This document shows, in pieces, positions 23,672 to 32,965 of a DNA stretch of 64,000 nt. Origin of the DNA: JAZDOK01 sp043798715. Lineage in GTDB: Bacteria > Vulcanimicrobiota > JAZDOK01. Each line of letters opens with the position of its first letter. The first letter of the stretch is position 1. A program made the translations under genes and the position numbers. Under the pieces are notes generated by a model. It was not told the DNA's origin. It made no database searches and saw only the letters and a list, made by a program, of their open reading frames with translations. The stretch is taken from positions 1 through 64,000 of the forward strand of contig JAZDOK010000095.1 of the NCBI GenBank assembly GCA_043798715.1, given 5' to 3'.

Positions 23672-25877
23672 TGGAATGCTCATCCTTCTTAAAAACGATG
23701 CGGCCGCCCTCTTCGGTCGCCGTAACGACCTGGCCTCCCGTCAGGGTTCCCTCCAGAATTTCCGCCGCCAGGGGCTTGGCGATGAGGGTCTGGATGGCCC
23801 TCTTGAGCGGTCTGGCCCCGTAGGCCGGCTCGTATCCCTCCTCAATCAGAACAGCCCGGGCGGCCTCGTCCACCTCAAGCGTCAGATCCTTCTCACGCAG
23901 GCGGCGCCTTAGATCTTCGAGGTTGATTTCTACAATCCGGCCGAGGCTCTCCCGGTTCAGCGGGTTGAAGATGATGAGTTCATCAATCCGGTTGATGAAC
24001 TCCGGCCTGAAATGCTTGCGAACCGCCTGTAGAATCTCCTCCTGCACCTCCGGGTTGTTGGTATCGGCCAGGAGCATCCGCCCCTTGTCGTCCACCCGGC
24101 TGGAGCCGAGGTTGGAAGTCATGATAATTACGGAGTTGGCGAAATTGACCGTCCTACCCTTGGAATCGGTGAGACGGGCGTCGTCAAAGACCTGCAGGAA
24201 GAGGTCGAAGACCTCCGGGTGGGCCTTTTCTATCTCGTCCAGCAGGATGACCGAGTAGGGCTTGATGCGGACGGCGCCGGTGAGCTGTCCTTCTTCCTCA
24301 TGCCCGACATAACCCGGCGGGGAGCCGATGAGTCGGGCGATGGTGTGTTTTTCCATGAATTCCGACATGTCGAGGCGGATCATTTCCTTTTCGCCGCCGA
24401 ATAAAAATTCAGCCAGTGCCTTGGCCAGCTCGGTCTTTCCGACCCCGGTCGGCCCCAGGAAAAGAAAGATGCCTCCTGGACGGCTGGGGCTCCCCAGGCC
24501 GGTCCGCACCATCCGAATCGTCTGGGAGACTTTTCTGACCGCGTCCTCCTGCCCAACGACGCGCGCCCCAATAAGGGTCTCCATATCCAGGAGCCTCTTT
24601 GATTCCTCGTGGGTGAGCTTGGAAACCGGAATCCCGGTCCAGAGGGAGACGACGTCGGCGATGTCCTCCTCCTCGACCACAAAGAGCAATTCGGAAACCT
24701 TGCTCCCGGAGGCCGAGCGCATCTTGACCCTGGCCGCCGCCTCGTCCACCAGGTCTATCGCCTTGTCAGGCAGGTGGCGATCCGGGATGAAACGGACCGC
24801 CAGTTTTACCGCAGCCAGGAGGGAGGCCTCGCTGAACTTGACTCCATGATGTTTTTCATACTTTTCCCGGATGCCCTTCAAAATCTCCAGGGTCTCCTCC
24901 TCGGAGGGCTCATGTATTAGAACGGGCTGAAAACGGCGTTCCAGGGCCGGATCGGCCTCGATGGATTTTCTGAATTCGTCGGTGGTGGTGGCACCGATGC
25001 AGGGGAATTCTCCCCGGGCCAGGATTGGTTTCAGAATGTTCCCGGCGTCCATGCCACCCTTGGAATCTCCGGCCCCCACGATGGTGTGAATCTCGTCTAT
25101 AAAGACGATGGTATCGGGGGAGGCCGACACTTCCTTAATAATCTTCTGCAGGCGTTCTTCAAATTCGCCCCGGTGGCTCATTCCCGCCACCACCGAAGGC
25201 AGGTTGAGATCGATGAGCCTTTTCTTCTTCATGACCTCCGGCACCTTGCCCTGGGCGATGCGGAGGGCCAGCCCGTAGACCACGGCGGTCTTGCCCACTC
25301 CCGCCTCCCCGATCAGCACCGGATTGTTCTTGGTCTTGCGGGTCAGGATCTGCAGGACCCGGCTTATTTCGCTGTTTCTTCCGATGACGGGATCAATCTT
25401 ACCATCACGCGCCATGGCCGTCAGATCCCGCCCCAGCTGCTTAAGAAGGGGCGTATCCTTGCCGGACTGGGCCTTGGCTGACTCCTTCGGGGGAATTTCG
25501 GGCGTCAGAACCTCCTCCGCCAGCGCCGCAATATTGAGCCCCATCCCGGAGATAACCCGGGCCGGGATGCTGCGCCCCTCTTTCAGGATTGAAGAAAGAA
25601 GGTGCCGGGTGTCCGGATAGGTTTCTCCCAAAAGAAGCTTCAGCCTCGGGGAATGCACGATTCCCTGCCAGAGCGGCTCTCCGCCAGGTCCCGCCTCCTC
25701 AAGGATTTTCTTCTTAAGTTCTTCCCTGTCCACTCCCCGGGAGGAGAGAAAGGGAGTGAGCCACGGTTCGCTCATGAGCAGGGCCAGAAAGAGGTGCTCA
25801 ACCCCGAGAAAGAAGTGCTTTTCTTCGCGGGAAATATTTTCAGCAGCCGAGAGAATCTCTTTAATATTCACAGACAT
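23655..25877 (-). CDS. Clp AAA+ ATPase lacking the M-domain (ClpA/ClpC-like)
   Basis: A 740-residue protein with an N-terminal Clp repeat domain (about 1-140), AAA1 with GEAGVGKTAVVYG and VFIDEIHTIVGAG, a short linker, and AAA2 with GPTGVGKTELAKALAEF and LLDEIEKAHPEVFD. Unlike the ClpB at 6.7-9.3 kb it has no coiled-coil M-domain, so it should be an unfoldase rather than a ClpB disaggregase. I do not see an obvious IGF/L ClpP-binding loop, so ClpP partnership is uncertain. The ATG overlaps the rlmD stop (TGATG). The downstream FHA and kinase genes suggest phosphorylation-linked control. The T6SS ClpV alternative is not supported by any neighbour. Confidence 0.85.
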   Translation of the reverse strand: MSVNIKEILSAAENISREEKHFFLGVEHLFLALLMSEPWLTPFLSSRGVDREELKKKILEEAGPGGEPLWQGIVHSPRLKLLLGETYPDTRHLLSSILKEGRSIPARVISGMGLNIAALAEEVLTPEIPPKESAKAQSGKDTPLLKQLGRDLTAMARDGKIDPVIGRNSEISRVLQILTRKTKNNPVLIGEAGVGKTAVVYGLALRIAQGKVPEVMKKKRLIDLNLPSVVAGMSHRGEFEERLQKIIKEVSASPDTIVFIDEIHTIVGAGDSKGGMDAGNILKPILARGEFPCIGATTTDEFRKSIEADPALERRFQPVLIHEPSEEETLEILKGIREKYEKHHGVKFSEASLLAAVKLAVRFIPDRHLPDKAIDLVDEAAARVKMRSASGSKVSELLFVVEEEDIADVVSLWTGIPVSKLTHEESKRLLDMETLIGARVVGQEDAVRKVSQTIRMVRTGLGSPSRPGGIFLFLGPTGVGKTELAKALAEFLFGGEKEMIRLDMSEFMEKHTIARLIGSPPGYVGHEEEGQLTGAVRIKPYSVILLDEIEKAHPEVFDLFLQVFDDARLTDSKGRTVNFANSVIIMTSNLGSSRVDDKGRMLLADTNNPEVQEEILQAVRKHFRPEFINRIDELIIFNPLNRESLGRIVEINLEDLRRRLREKDLTLEVDEAARAVLIEEGYEPAYGARPLKRAIQTLIAKPLAAEILEGTLTGGQVVTATEEGGRIVFKKDEHSNEHQA

Positions 25878-27265
25878 CAGGAGGACGCTCTTTCTTCTCC
25901 CAGGCAAATCCTGGCCACGCATTCCACGTGGGCCGTCTGGGGGAACATATCAATGGGCTGTATTTCGAGGACGCGGTACCCCGTTTCGGAAAGAAGAGCC
26001 AGGTCCCTGGCCAAAGTGGCCGGATTGCATGATATATATATTATGTCGGGCACTTTCATGGCCGCCAGGGTCAGGAGCACTTCTTTTTCGCAGCCCTTGC
26101 GGGGCGGATCCAGAACAACCAGGCCGGCCTTAAGGCCCTTGTCCGAGAGACTGGATAGAACCTTCTCCACTCTTCCGGCATAAAAAGTGATGTTTTCAAA
26201 GGAATTGAGGACGGCGTTCTCCTGCGCATCAGAGATGGCATTCTGATTTTCATCAATGCCGATCACCTGACCGGCCCGGCGCGCCAGCCAGAGAGAAAGG
26301 GCCCCCACCCCGCAGTAGGCGTCCACCGCAGTCTCAATCTTCTCTTTCTCCAGATAAGATTCGAGCACGCTGAGGAGTGCGCGGTGTTGTTCGGGATTTA
26401 CCTGAAAGAATGATGTCGCGGAAATCTTGAAATGGAGATCATCAATGTCCTCGACGATGTGGTCCCGGCCCCACAGGGTTTTTGTATGAGAGCCGAAGAC
26501 AACATTTGTCTTCTGGGAGTTGAGATTTTCGGCGATGCCCTTTATCTGGGGCACCTTGCCGCGCAAAGCTTGTATGAATTCACGGGACTGGGGAAGAGAT
26601 GCCTTGGCGGAAACGACGACGACCAGGGCTTCTTCCCGGGAAGCGCTGACTCTTGAGATTATATGGCGGACCTGGCCCTTGCCGGTCTTCTCGTCGTAAA
26701 CTTCCCAGTTGAGTTTTCCCAGAATGTCTCCGGCGGCCTTGATCACACGGTTGTTAAGGCGGTGCTGAATGGCGCAGGTATCCATTTTGACGACCTGGTG
26801 CGTTCTTCTGGCATAGAGGCCCAGATAGAAGTGGCTCCTGCCATCCTTGGTCTTCAAATAGGGCTTTGATGCGGCCACCAACTGCACCTTGTTCCGGTAG
26901 AACCAGGGATCAGCGGCTCCGATACACTCCTTGACGGGCACCTCCCGCAGGTTGCCCAGGAACTTCATCGCGTTTTCCACCATGGACCTCTTGAAGTCAA
27001 GCTGGGCCGAATATTCTATATGCTGGAGATGGCAGCCGCCGCATCGGGAAAAAATCGGGCATCGAGGCTCGATTCGATGGGGCGAGGATTTGACGATTTC
27101 CAGGATTTTCCCCCGGGCGTAGCTCTTCTTGAGTTCCTCCAGTTCAACCTCAACTTCATCTCCGGGAATCCCGAAGGGCACGAAATAAACGAGGCCGTCT
27201 TTTTTCCCGACGGCTTCCCCGCCGACCGCGAGATCCGTTAATTCCAGGCGTATCTTTTCCTTCAT
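25877..27265 (-). CDS. rlmD: 23S rRNA (uracil-C5) methyltransferase, RlmD/TrmA family
   Basis: A 462-residue enzyme with an N-terminal TRAM domain (LELTDLAVGGEAVGKKDGLVYFVPFGIPGDEV). Iron-sulfur cysteines lie in CPIFSRCGGCHLQH plus a later Cys. The SAM-binding region is DAYCGVGALSLWLARRAGQVIGI. The catalytic block is YISCNPATLARDLALL with the nucleophilic cysteine. It methylates a uridine in 23S rRNA (or tRNA in paralogues). The family is certain, but the exact target among RlmD, RlmC and TrmA is inferred. It overlaps the preceding hypothetical gene (ATGA) and the following Clp gene (TGATG). Confidence 0.9.
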   Translation of the reverse strand: MKEKIRLELTDLAVGGEAVGKKDGLVYFVPFGIPGDEVEVELEELKKSYARGKILEIVKSSPHRIEPRCPIFSRCGGCHLQHIEYSAQLDFKRSMVENAMKFLGNLREVPVKECIGAADPWFYRNKVQLVAASKPYLKTKDGRSHFYLGLYARRTHQVVKMDTCAIQHRLNNRVIKAAGDILGKLNWEVYDEKTGKGQVRHIISRVSASREEALVVVVSAKASLPQSREFIQALRGKVPQIKGIAENLNSQKTNVVFGSHTKTLWGRDHIVEDIDDLHFKISATSFFQVNPEQHRALLSVLESYLEKEKIETAVDAYCGVGALSLWLARRAGQVIGIDENQNAISDAQENAVLNSFENITFYAGRVEKVLSSLSDKGLKAGLVVLDPPRKGCEKEVLLTLAAMKVPDIIYISCNPATLARDLALLSETGYRVLEIQPIDMFPQTAHVECVARICLGEERASS

Positions 27266-27702
27266 TTCGAACAGAGCCAGGTCCCCCTGGAACCTCCTTC
27301 CAGGCGGCTTACGCCCTCATCTACCCGGGCCCTCCCCCGCGTTATGTGCATGATGTCCCTGTCGGTAAAAACCTGGACCATGTCCTTATATCCCTCGAGC
27401 TGGATGCGGATGGAGTTGACGAAGGTATCATGGAATTGTTTCCAGAGTTCCGGCGGGTCGAGGGACTCAAGCTCGGAAAGCTGCTTTTCCAGCTTGTCAA
27501 TCACCTTGAAGGCGGCCTGTTTGCCTTTCAGCAGTACCGGGTCATTGAGCGAAAACTCCGGGATAGAACCCGAGAAATTCTCGATGAACTCGACGATGGC
27601 GTGGATCCCGCTCTGATCCAGGACGAAATCACGCTGGATGCTTCCGAAGCGCTCGATGATCTCTTCGATCCGTTCAAGATAGCGTCTCTCGCGTTCCTTC
27701 AT
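27262..27702 (-). CDS. Hypothetical helical protein, 146 residues
   Basis: A soluble, charged, mainly helical protein (RRYLERIEEIIERFGSIQRD, KVIDKLEKQLSELESLDPPE, RIQLEGYKDMVQVFTDRDIM). It has a GGAGA ribosome site inside the end of ligA and overlaps both neighbours by a few bases. The tight coupling to ligA upstream and rlmD downstream makes it a real gene. No domain was recognised and there is no signal peptide. Confidence 0.7.
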   Translation of the reverse strand: MKERERRYLERIEEIIERFGSIQRDFVLDQSGIHAIVEFIENFSGSIPEFSLNDPVLLKGKQAAFKVIDKLEKQLSELESLDPPELWKQFHDTFVNSIRIQLEGYKDMVQVFTDRDIMHITRGRARVDEGVSRLEGGSRGTWLCSK

Positions 27703-29740
27703 CGTCTCTCCGTACGGATTGCGAAATCCCCGGAAGATCGAGAAACTCGCCTTCGGTGAGAATCCGCACTTTTAATTGCCCGGCTTTTGCCAATTTAGAA
27801 CCCGGATCGGCACCGGCCACCAGGTAATCCGTCTTGCGACTGACGCTTCCCGTGGTCCTTCCGCCGGCCCTGATAATGAGCCGCTCCGCCTCCTCCCGGG
27901 TCATTGAGGCGAGGGTCCCCGTCAGAACGAACTGTTTTCCAGACAAGGAGCCGGGCGCCTGTTCTTTTTCTTTTTCCAACGGGGATATTCCTGCCTCCCT
28001 GAGGCGTTCGAGGATCTTCCGGTTTTTTTCCTCCTCGAACCAGGCGGTGAGGCTGGCCGCGATTTCGGGGCCGATTTCGGGAACCGAGAGAAGTTCCTCC
28101 TCCTTGGCGGAGGCCAGGGCGGGAAGGCTCAGGAAGCGCCTGGCAAGCACGTCCGCGATGTGTTCCCCCACGTGGCGGATACCCAGTCCGAAGAGCAGGC
28201 GCGAAAGGGTATTTTGGCGGCTGGCCTCGATGTTCCGGCGGAGCTTTTCGGCCAGCTTCTGGCCCATCCGGTCAAGCGAAAGCAAATCCTCGACCGTGAG
28301 GCAATAGAAATCGGCCACGTTTTTAACCATGCCCTTTTCCACCAATTGGGCAATCAGGGCGTCGCCTACGCTGTCTATGTTCATGGCCTTCCGGGAGACG
28401 AAATGCCGGATGTGCTCCCTGAGTTGGGCCGGGCAGGATGCGCCGATGCAGCGGCTGGCGGACTCACCGGGAGGGCGGAAGACCCGGCTCCCGCAGGAGG
28501 GGCAGCGCTCCGGCATGATGAAGGGGATTTCATGTCCCGATCTCTCTTCGGGGATAACCGAGAGCACCTCGGGGATCACCTGGCCGGCCTTGTGAATAAG
28601 CACGGCGTCGCCTGTCCGGATGTCCTTGCGCCGGATCTCATCCTCGTTATGCAGGGTGGCCCGGCTCACCACGGAGCCGTCCACCAGGACCGGCTCCAGG
28701 ATGGCCACGGGGGTGAGGGTCCCCGTTCTTCCCACCGAAACCTCAATTTCCAGGATACGCGAGGTCACCTGTGAGGAGGGAAGCTTGTAGGCTATGGCCC
28801 AGCGGGGGGAGCGGGAGACGGCCCCCAGCTCCTGCTGCCAATTATAGCGGTTGACCTTGACGACGATTCCGTCTATTTCAAAGGGCAGGGTGTGTCTTTT
28901 TTCGTGCCATTTAAGACAATAGGCAATGACATCTTCAATCCCGTGACACAGACGTGATTCTCCGTGAACCGGAAAACCGATTTTTTCAAGGTAGGCCAGC
29001 GCCTCCAGATGGGTTTTGATGCCGGGGAGAGGGCTGTCACAGCCGTAGATGAACAAGTGGAGCTTTCTTTTCGCCGTGATGCGGGAATCGAGCTGGCGGA
29101 GCGAGCCGGCGGATGCGTTCCTGGGGTTCCGGAAGAGGGCCTCCCCTGCCCGACCCCGCTCCTCATTTAGGCGGTCGAAATCCTTCCAGTTAATGAAGAC
29201 TTCCCCGCGGACCTCCAGGACTTCGGGTATTCCCTTCCCGCCCAGAGCCTTAAGATCCAGCGGCAGATTCCGCACGGTCCTAAGGTTTCCGGTGATGTCC
29301 TCCCCGCGGAATCCGTCCCCTCGCGTGGCCCCCCGGACAAATATTCCATTCTCGTAGGCCAGGGATACGGCCAGGCCGTCGAACTTGAGCTCGACCGCAT
29401 ATTCAACCTGTTCCTCCGGAATGGTCTTACGGACCCGCTCGTCGAACTGCTTGAGTTCGTCGGGGGTGAACGCATTGGCCAGGCTGAGCATGGGCACCGA
29501 GTGTTCCACGGTCTTAAAGCTCTCCACCGGGCCGGCGCCCACCCGCTGGGTGGGGGAATCAGGGAAGAGCAGCTCCGGATGCTCTTCTTCCAGGCTCTGA
29601 AGTTCGCGAAGGAGCCGGTCGTATTCTTCGTCTGAGATAGTAGGGGCATCGAGAGCATAGTAGCGGTAGTTGTGGTAATTAATCTGTTTCCTGAGATCTT
29701 CGGCCCTTATTTTTGCGTCCTCAAGCGGAAAATCCGGCAT
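27674..29740 (-). CDS. ligA: NAD+-dependent DNA ligase LigA
   Basis: A 688-residue ligase. The ATG at 29740 was chosen because GGGAGG lies 6 bases upstream and the protein then starts at the usual Ia domain (YHNYRYYALDAPTISDEEYD). The adenylation motif ELKFDG carries the AMP-accepting lysine. An OB fold and a four-cysteine zinc finger (CPSCGSRVF, CIGASCPAQ) follow, then helix-hairpin-helix repeats, and a C-terminal BRCT domain (FVLTGTLASMTREEAERLI). It seals nicks in replication and repair. It lies between amj and the small hypothetical gene, in the pcrA-led run. Confidence 0.97.
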   Translation of the reverse strand: MPDFPLEDAKIRAEDLRKQINYHNYRYYALDAPTISDEEYDRLLRELQSLEEEHPELLFPDSPTQRVGAGPVESFKTVEHSVPMLSLANAFTPDELKQFDERVRKTIPEEQVEYAVELKFDGLAVSLAYENGIFVRGATRGDGFRGEDITGNLRTVRNLPLDLKALGGKGIPEVLEVRGEVFINWKDFDRLNEERGRAGEALFRNPRNASAGSLRQLDSRITAKRKLHLFIYGCDSPLPGIKTHLEALAYLEKIGFPVHGESRLCHGIEDVIAYCLKWHEKRHTLPFEIDGIVVKVNRYNWQQELGAVSRSPRWAIAYKLPSSQVTSRILEIEVSVGRTGTLTPVAILEPVLVDGSVVSRATLHNEDEIRRKDIRTGDAVLIHKAGQVIPEVLSVIPEERSGHEIPFIMPERCPSCGSRVFRPPGESASRCIGASCPAQLREHIRHFVSRKAMNIDSVGDALIAQLVEKGMVKNVADFYCLTVEDLLSLDRMGQKLAEKLRRNIEASRQNTLSRLLFGLGIRHVGEHIADVLARRFLSLPALASAKEEELLSVPEIGPEIAASLTAWFEEEKNRKILERLREAGISPLEKEKEQAPGSLSGKQFVLTGTLASMTREEAERLIIRAGGRTTGSVSRKTDYLVAGADPGSKLAKAGQLKVRILTEGEFLDLPGISQSVRRDDEGTRETLS

Positions 29741-29751
29741 TAAATCCTCCC

Positions 29752-30579
29752 TTAATGCCCGAAGAGCCTGGTCACGAAGGCGATCCACTGAGCGCCGGGC
29801 AGAAGCAGACACTGCGAAAGCAGGGTTCCCAGGATATTTCCCAGGGTAAGATAGAGCACCATGACGCGCACTTGCTCTTCCTTGCGGATTCCGGCGGCCG
29901 CCTGGTCGGTGATAAGGGCCGCGGTCGGGTCCACGAAGATGGAGAAGAGAATGGTTGCAATGCCGTTGACCAGGCCGGAGAGGAGAGTGGCCGTCCTGAC
30001 AAGGGAGGGGACGAGGACGCTGGCATAGGTGGAGCAGAGCACCCCGATGGCCCAGATGGCCGTCATGAAGACATTCAGGATCAAGAAGCTCTTGGGGATG
30101 CCTTTGAGGCTCAGGCTGGTCAAACCCAGCATGTTGGGCCAGCGGAATGAGCCCAGTAAACTGAGCATGTTTTTCGGGTGAAAAAGTTTCAACAGGACCA
30201 TGGGTAGGGAGCCGTTCTTTTCAATAGATTGAACTCCCCGGTTGTAAATGACGATAAAGGTGGGAAGAAGAAGCCACCCCAGGATATTTCCCATGGTGGC
30301 GGCGACGATTATATAGCGGAGCTTGATTTCCAGTATGTGAAAATTGCCGCTGGCGGCGGCCCTGTCCACGATGCTGCCGAGGAAGGGGGTATAGAGGAGG
30401 TTGGCCATCCTGGCGAAGAGGAAGAAAAAATTATAGAGGCTCATCGAGGTGGCGATTCTCTTGGTCATAACGCCGGCGATGCGGGCGGCGCCGGTGGTGG
30501 TGGTGACAATGTTGACCAGGATGTTGATCGCGCAGGCGATGAGAAGCGAGTGGTCGGAAAGGAGAAAATCAAGATGCAT
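29752..30579 (-). CDS. amj: Amj-family lipid II flippase
   Basis: A 275-residue polytopic membrane protein. The segment ARIAGVMTKRIATSMSLYNF then LFARMANLLYTPFLGSIVD is the characteristic Amj (YdaH) core. About 6-8 membrane helices are visible. Amj is an alternative to MurJ that flips lipid II for peptidoglycan synthesis. The ATG at 30579 shares its A with the helicase stop (TGATG) and has AGGAGG upstream, so it is translationally coupled to the helicase. RodA encoded at 55.5 kb would use the same precursor on the outer face. Confidence 0.85.
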   Translation of the reverse strand: MHLDFLLSDHSLLIACAINILVNIVTTTTGAARIAGVMTKRIATSMSLYNFFFLFARMANLLYTPFLGSIVDRAAASGNFHILEIKLRYIIVAATMGNILGWLLLPTFIVIYNRGVQSIEKNGSLPMVLLKLFHPKNMLSLLGSFRWPNMLGLTSLSLKGIPKSFLILNVFMTAIWAIGVLCSTYASVLVPSLVRTATLLSGLVNGIATILFSIFVDPTAALITDQAAAGIRKEEQVRVMVLYLTLGNILGTLLSQCLLLPGAQWIAFVTRLFGH

Positions 30580-32906
30580 CAGACGCACTCCTCCTGTTTG
30601 ATGGCTTTCAGGCCGACGCCCGGAAAGGCTGCGACCAGAGATGTTCCGACCTGTATAAGGATGCCCTCACCCCAGAGAGTATGACAAACCTTGTCTCCCG
30701 TGCGGTATTGCGCATTTTGTGCGGAGCCGTTCTTCTTGACCAGGAAGGAGGCCTGAATGAGTTTTTCGCCTTTTTCCGGGAAGAGAACCTTAATTTCCTC
30801 CCTCTGGGCGGAGAGCACCGTACCCTCGCCCCAGAGTTTGTGCACGACGGCATCCCCGGTATGGAAAGAAGGCACGGGCTCCGTTGAGAAGGATGGAGCG
30901 CCTCTTTTTTTACCCCGCGGTACCTGCGCGGAGGCCGATGCAGGGGCCGGCGCGGGAACCGGCTCGACATACTGAGACCAACCAAGACTTTCCTGCGCAT
31001 TCAGCCGCTCCGGCGGAATTTCCCGAAGGAACCGGGAGGGGAGCGTCTCCATCGTGCGGCCGAAGATGCTACGGCAGGAGGCCCGCGTGAGATAAAGCTT
31101 CTCGCGGGAGCGGGTCATCCCGACGTAACAGAGGCGGCGTTCCTCCTCTATTTCCTGGGTTGACTGCAGGGAACGGCTGTGGGGGAAGAGCCCCTCCTCG
31201 AGGCCGCAGAGGAAGACCACGGGAAATTCCAGGCCCTTGGCGGCATGGAGGGTCATTAAGGTGACGGCCGGTTTGCTTTCATCCCAGGTGTCCATATCGG
31301 TCAGAAGCGAGATTTCGGCCAGAAAGTTTTCGAGGGTGCATTCCTCGGCGTTCTTCTCGAATTCCATCGTGACCGTATAGAGCTCTTCCACGTTTTCCAG
31401 GCGGGCGATGGCCTCGGCGGTCATCTCGGCTTCGAGGCTCTGCCGGTAACCGCTCTCCTCCACCACCGTCCGGATGAGAGCGGTGAGGCCCGCCTCGGCC
31501 GCCTTCAGTCTCCAAGACTGAATCTGGCGGGAGAACTTGCGAAGTTTCTCCCAGGTCTTCGGGGCGATCCCCTCCGGGGCCGGCTCCTCCTCCAGAATTG
31601 AAAAGAGGCTTTTATCCTCGCGTCCGGCCGCCCCGGTCAGGCGTTCCAGGGTAACGGCCCCGATGCCTCGCGGCGGCACATTTATAATACGCCTCAGGTT
31701 TACGTTGTCATCCGGGTTGGCGATGACCCGCAGGTATGCCAGGACGTCTTTGATCTCTTTACGGTCGTAGAATCTGACATTCCCGATAAGCTTGTAGGGA
31801 AGGCCCTCGCGGATGAGCCGCTCCTCAAAAGCCCTGGACTGGGCGTTGGTGCGGTAGAGAATGACGAAATCCCCATAGGCCCTTCCACGGGCCAGCAGGC
31901 TTTTTATTTCATCCGTCACCCAGGCGGCCTCGTCCCGCTCGTCAATGGCGCAGTAGGCCTCTATTTTCTCCCCCTCGGCATTTTTGGTCCAGAGAGTCTT
32001 GGGTTTCCGGCCCTCGTTGTTCCTTACAACCTGGTTGGCGGCATCCAGAATCGTTTGGGTCGAGCGGTAGTTCTGCTCCAGCTTGATGATGCGGGCCTCG
32101 GAGAAATCCTTCTCGAAGCGAAGGATAAGCGAGACGTCGGCCCCCCGGAAGCCGTATATGGACTGGTCGTCGTCTCCCACGGCGAAGAGATTGCGGTGTT
32201 TTTGGGCCAGCATCTGGATGAGCACGTACTGGGAGTAGTTGATGTCCTGGTACTCGTCAATCAGGACGTGCACGAATTGCTCCTGGTAGCGGGCCAGGAT
32301 TTCCGGGTTGTTCTTAAGTAGTAGGACGGTCCTCATGATGAGATCGTCGAAATCCAGGGCCCCGTTCTGAGCCAGCTTCTTTTGATAAAGGGGATAGATT
32401 TTGGCGACGAGATCCTCAAAGTACCCGGAGGAGGCGCGAGCGGACTCGGCGGGCTCCACCAGGCGTCCTTTGAGGCGGCTTATGACGGCCAGGATGGCAC
32501 TGGCCGGGTGGGCCTTCTCGTCGAGGTCGAGTTCGCGCAGGCACTCCCGGACGACCGAGAGCTGGTCGGAATGATCGTAGATGGCGAAGCTTTTTTCCAC
32601 GCCGGCCGCTTCGTTTTCCCGCCGCAGGATGCGCACCCCGATCGAATGAAACGTGCCCAGCCAGGGCAGAAATTTAATGCTGAGGAGATTTATTATCCGC
32701 TCCTTCATCTCGCCGGCGGCCTTGTTGGTGAAGGTGACCGCCAGGATCTGGTGAGGTTTGACTATCCGGTCGTGGATGAGGCGGGCGATGCGGCAGGTGA
32801 GGACGCGGGTCTTGCCGCTTCCGGCACCGGCCAGCACTAAAAGAGGCCCCTCTCCATGAAGGACCGCCTCTTTCTGACGCTCGTTGAGAGAATCGAGGAA
32901 TTCCAC
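30579..32906 (-). CDS. pcrA: UvrD/PcrA/Rep-type superfamily 1 DNA helicase
   Basis: A 775-residue 3'-5' helicase. Motif I is LAGAGSGKTRVL, Ia AVTFTNKAAGEM, II DEYQDIN, III GDDDQSIYGFRGA, IV EQNYRSTQTIL, V TLMTLHAAKGLEF and VI YVGMTRSREKLYL. Two short repeats in the C-terminal region (VVHKLWGEGTVLS and VCHTLWGEGILIQ) are the tudor-like module that binds RNA polymerase in PcrA/UvrD. It acts in repair and conflict resolution. It begins the amj-ligA-rlmD-Clp run. Confidence 0.93.
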   Translation of the reverse strand: MEFLDSLNERQKEAVLHGEGPLLVLAGAGSGKTRVLTCRIARLIHDRIVKPHQILAVTFTNKAAGEMKERIINLLSIKFLPWLGTFHSIGVRILRRENEAAGVEKSFAIYDHSDQLSVVRECLRELDLDEKAHPASAILAVISRLKGRLVEPAESARASSGYFEDLVAKIYPLYQKKLAQNGALDFDDLIMRTVLLLKNNPEILARYQEQFVHVLIDEYQDINYSQYVLIQMLAQKHRNLFAVGDDDQSIYGFRGADVSLILRFEKDFSEARIIKLEQNYRSTQTILDAANQVVRNNEGRKPKTLWTKNAEGEKIEAYCAIDERDEAAWVTDEIKSLLARGRAYGDFVILYRTNAQSRAFEERLIREGLPYKLIGNVRFYDRKEIKDVLAYLRVIANPDDNVNLRRIINVPPRGIGAVTLERLTGAAGREDKSLFSILEEEPAPEGIAPKTWEKLRKFSRQIQSWRLKAAEAGLTALIRTVVEESGYRQSLEAEMTAEAIARLENVEELYTVTMEFEKNAEECTLENFLAEISLLTDMDTWDESKPAVTLMTLHAAKGLEFPVVFLCGLEEGLFPHSRSLQSTQEIEEERRLCYVGMTRSREKLYLTRASCRSIFGRTMETLPSRFLREIPPERLNAQESLGWSQYVEPVPAPAPASASAQVPRGKKRGAPSFSTEPVPSFHTGDAVVHKLWGEGTVLSAQREEIKVLFPEKGEKLIQASFLVKKNGSAQNAQYRTGDKVCHTLWGEGILIQVGTSLVAAFPGVGLKAIKQEECV

Positions 32907-32965
32907 GGCTCAGGATTTCTCGCCGGAGAGGCTTATTTCCTGTTCAGCTTTCAGGGAGCGTTCCG

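Noticed and set aside
23655..25877. Type VI secretion ClpV with FHA and kinase partners
   Set aside because: No TssB/C, Hcp, VgrG or membrane-complex genes are nearby, and ligA, rlmD and pcrA surround the set.
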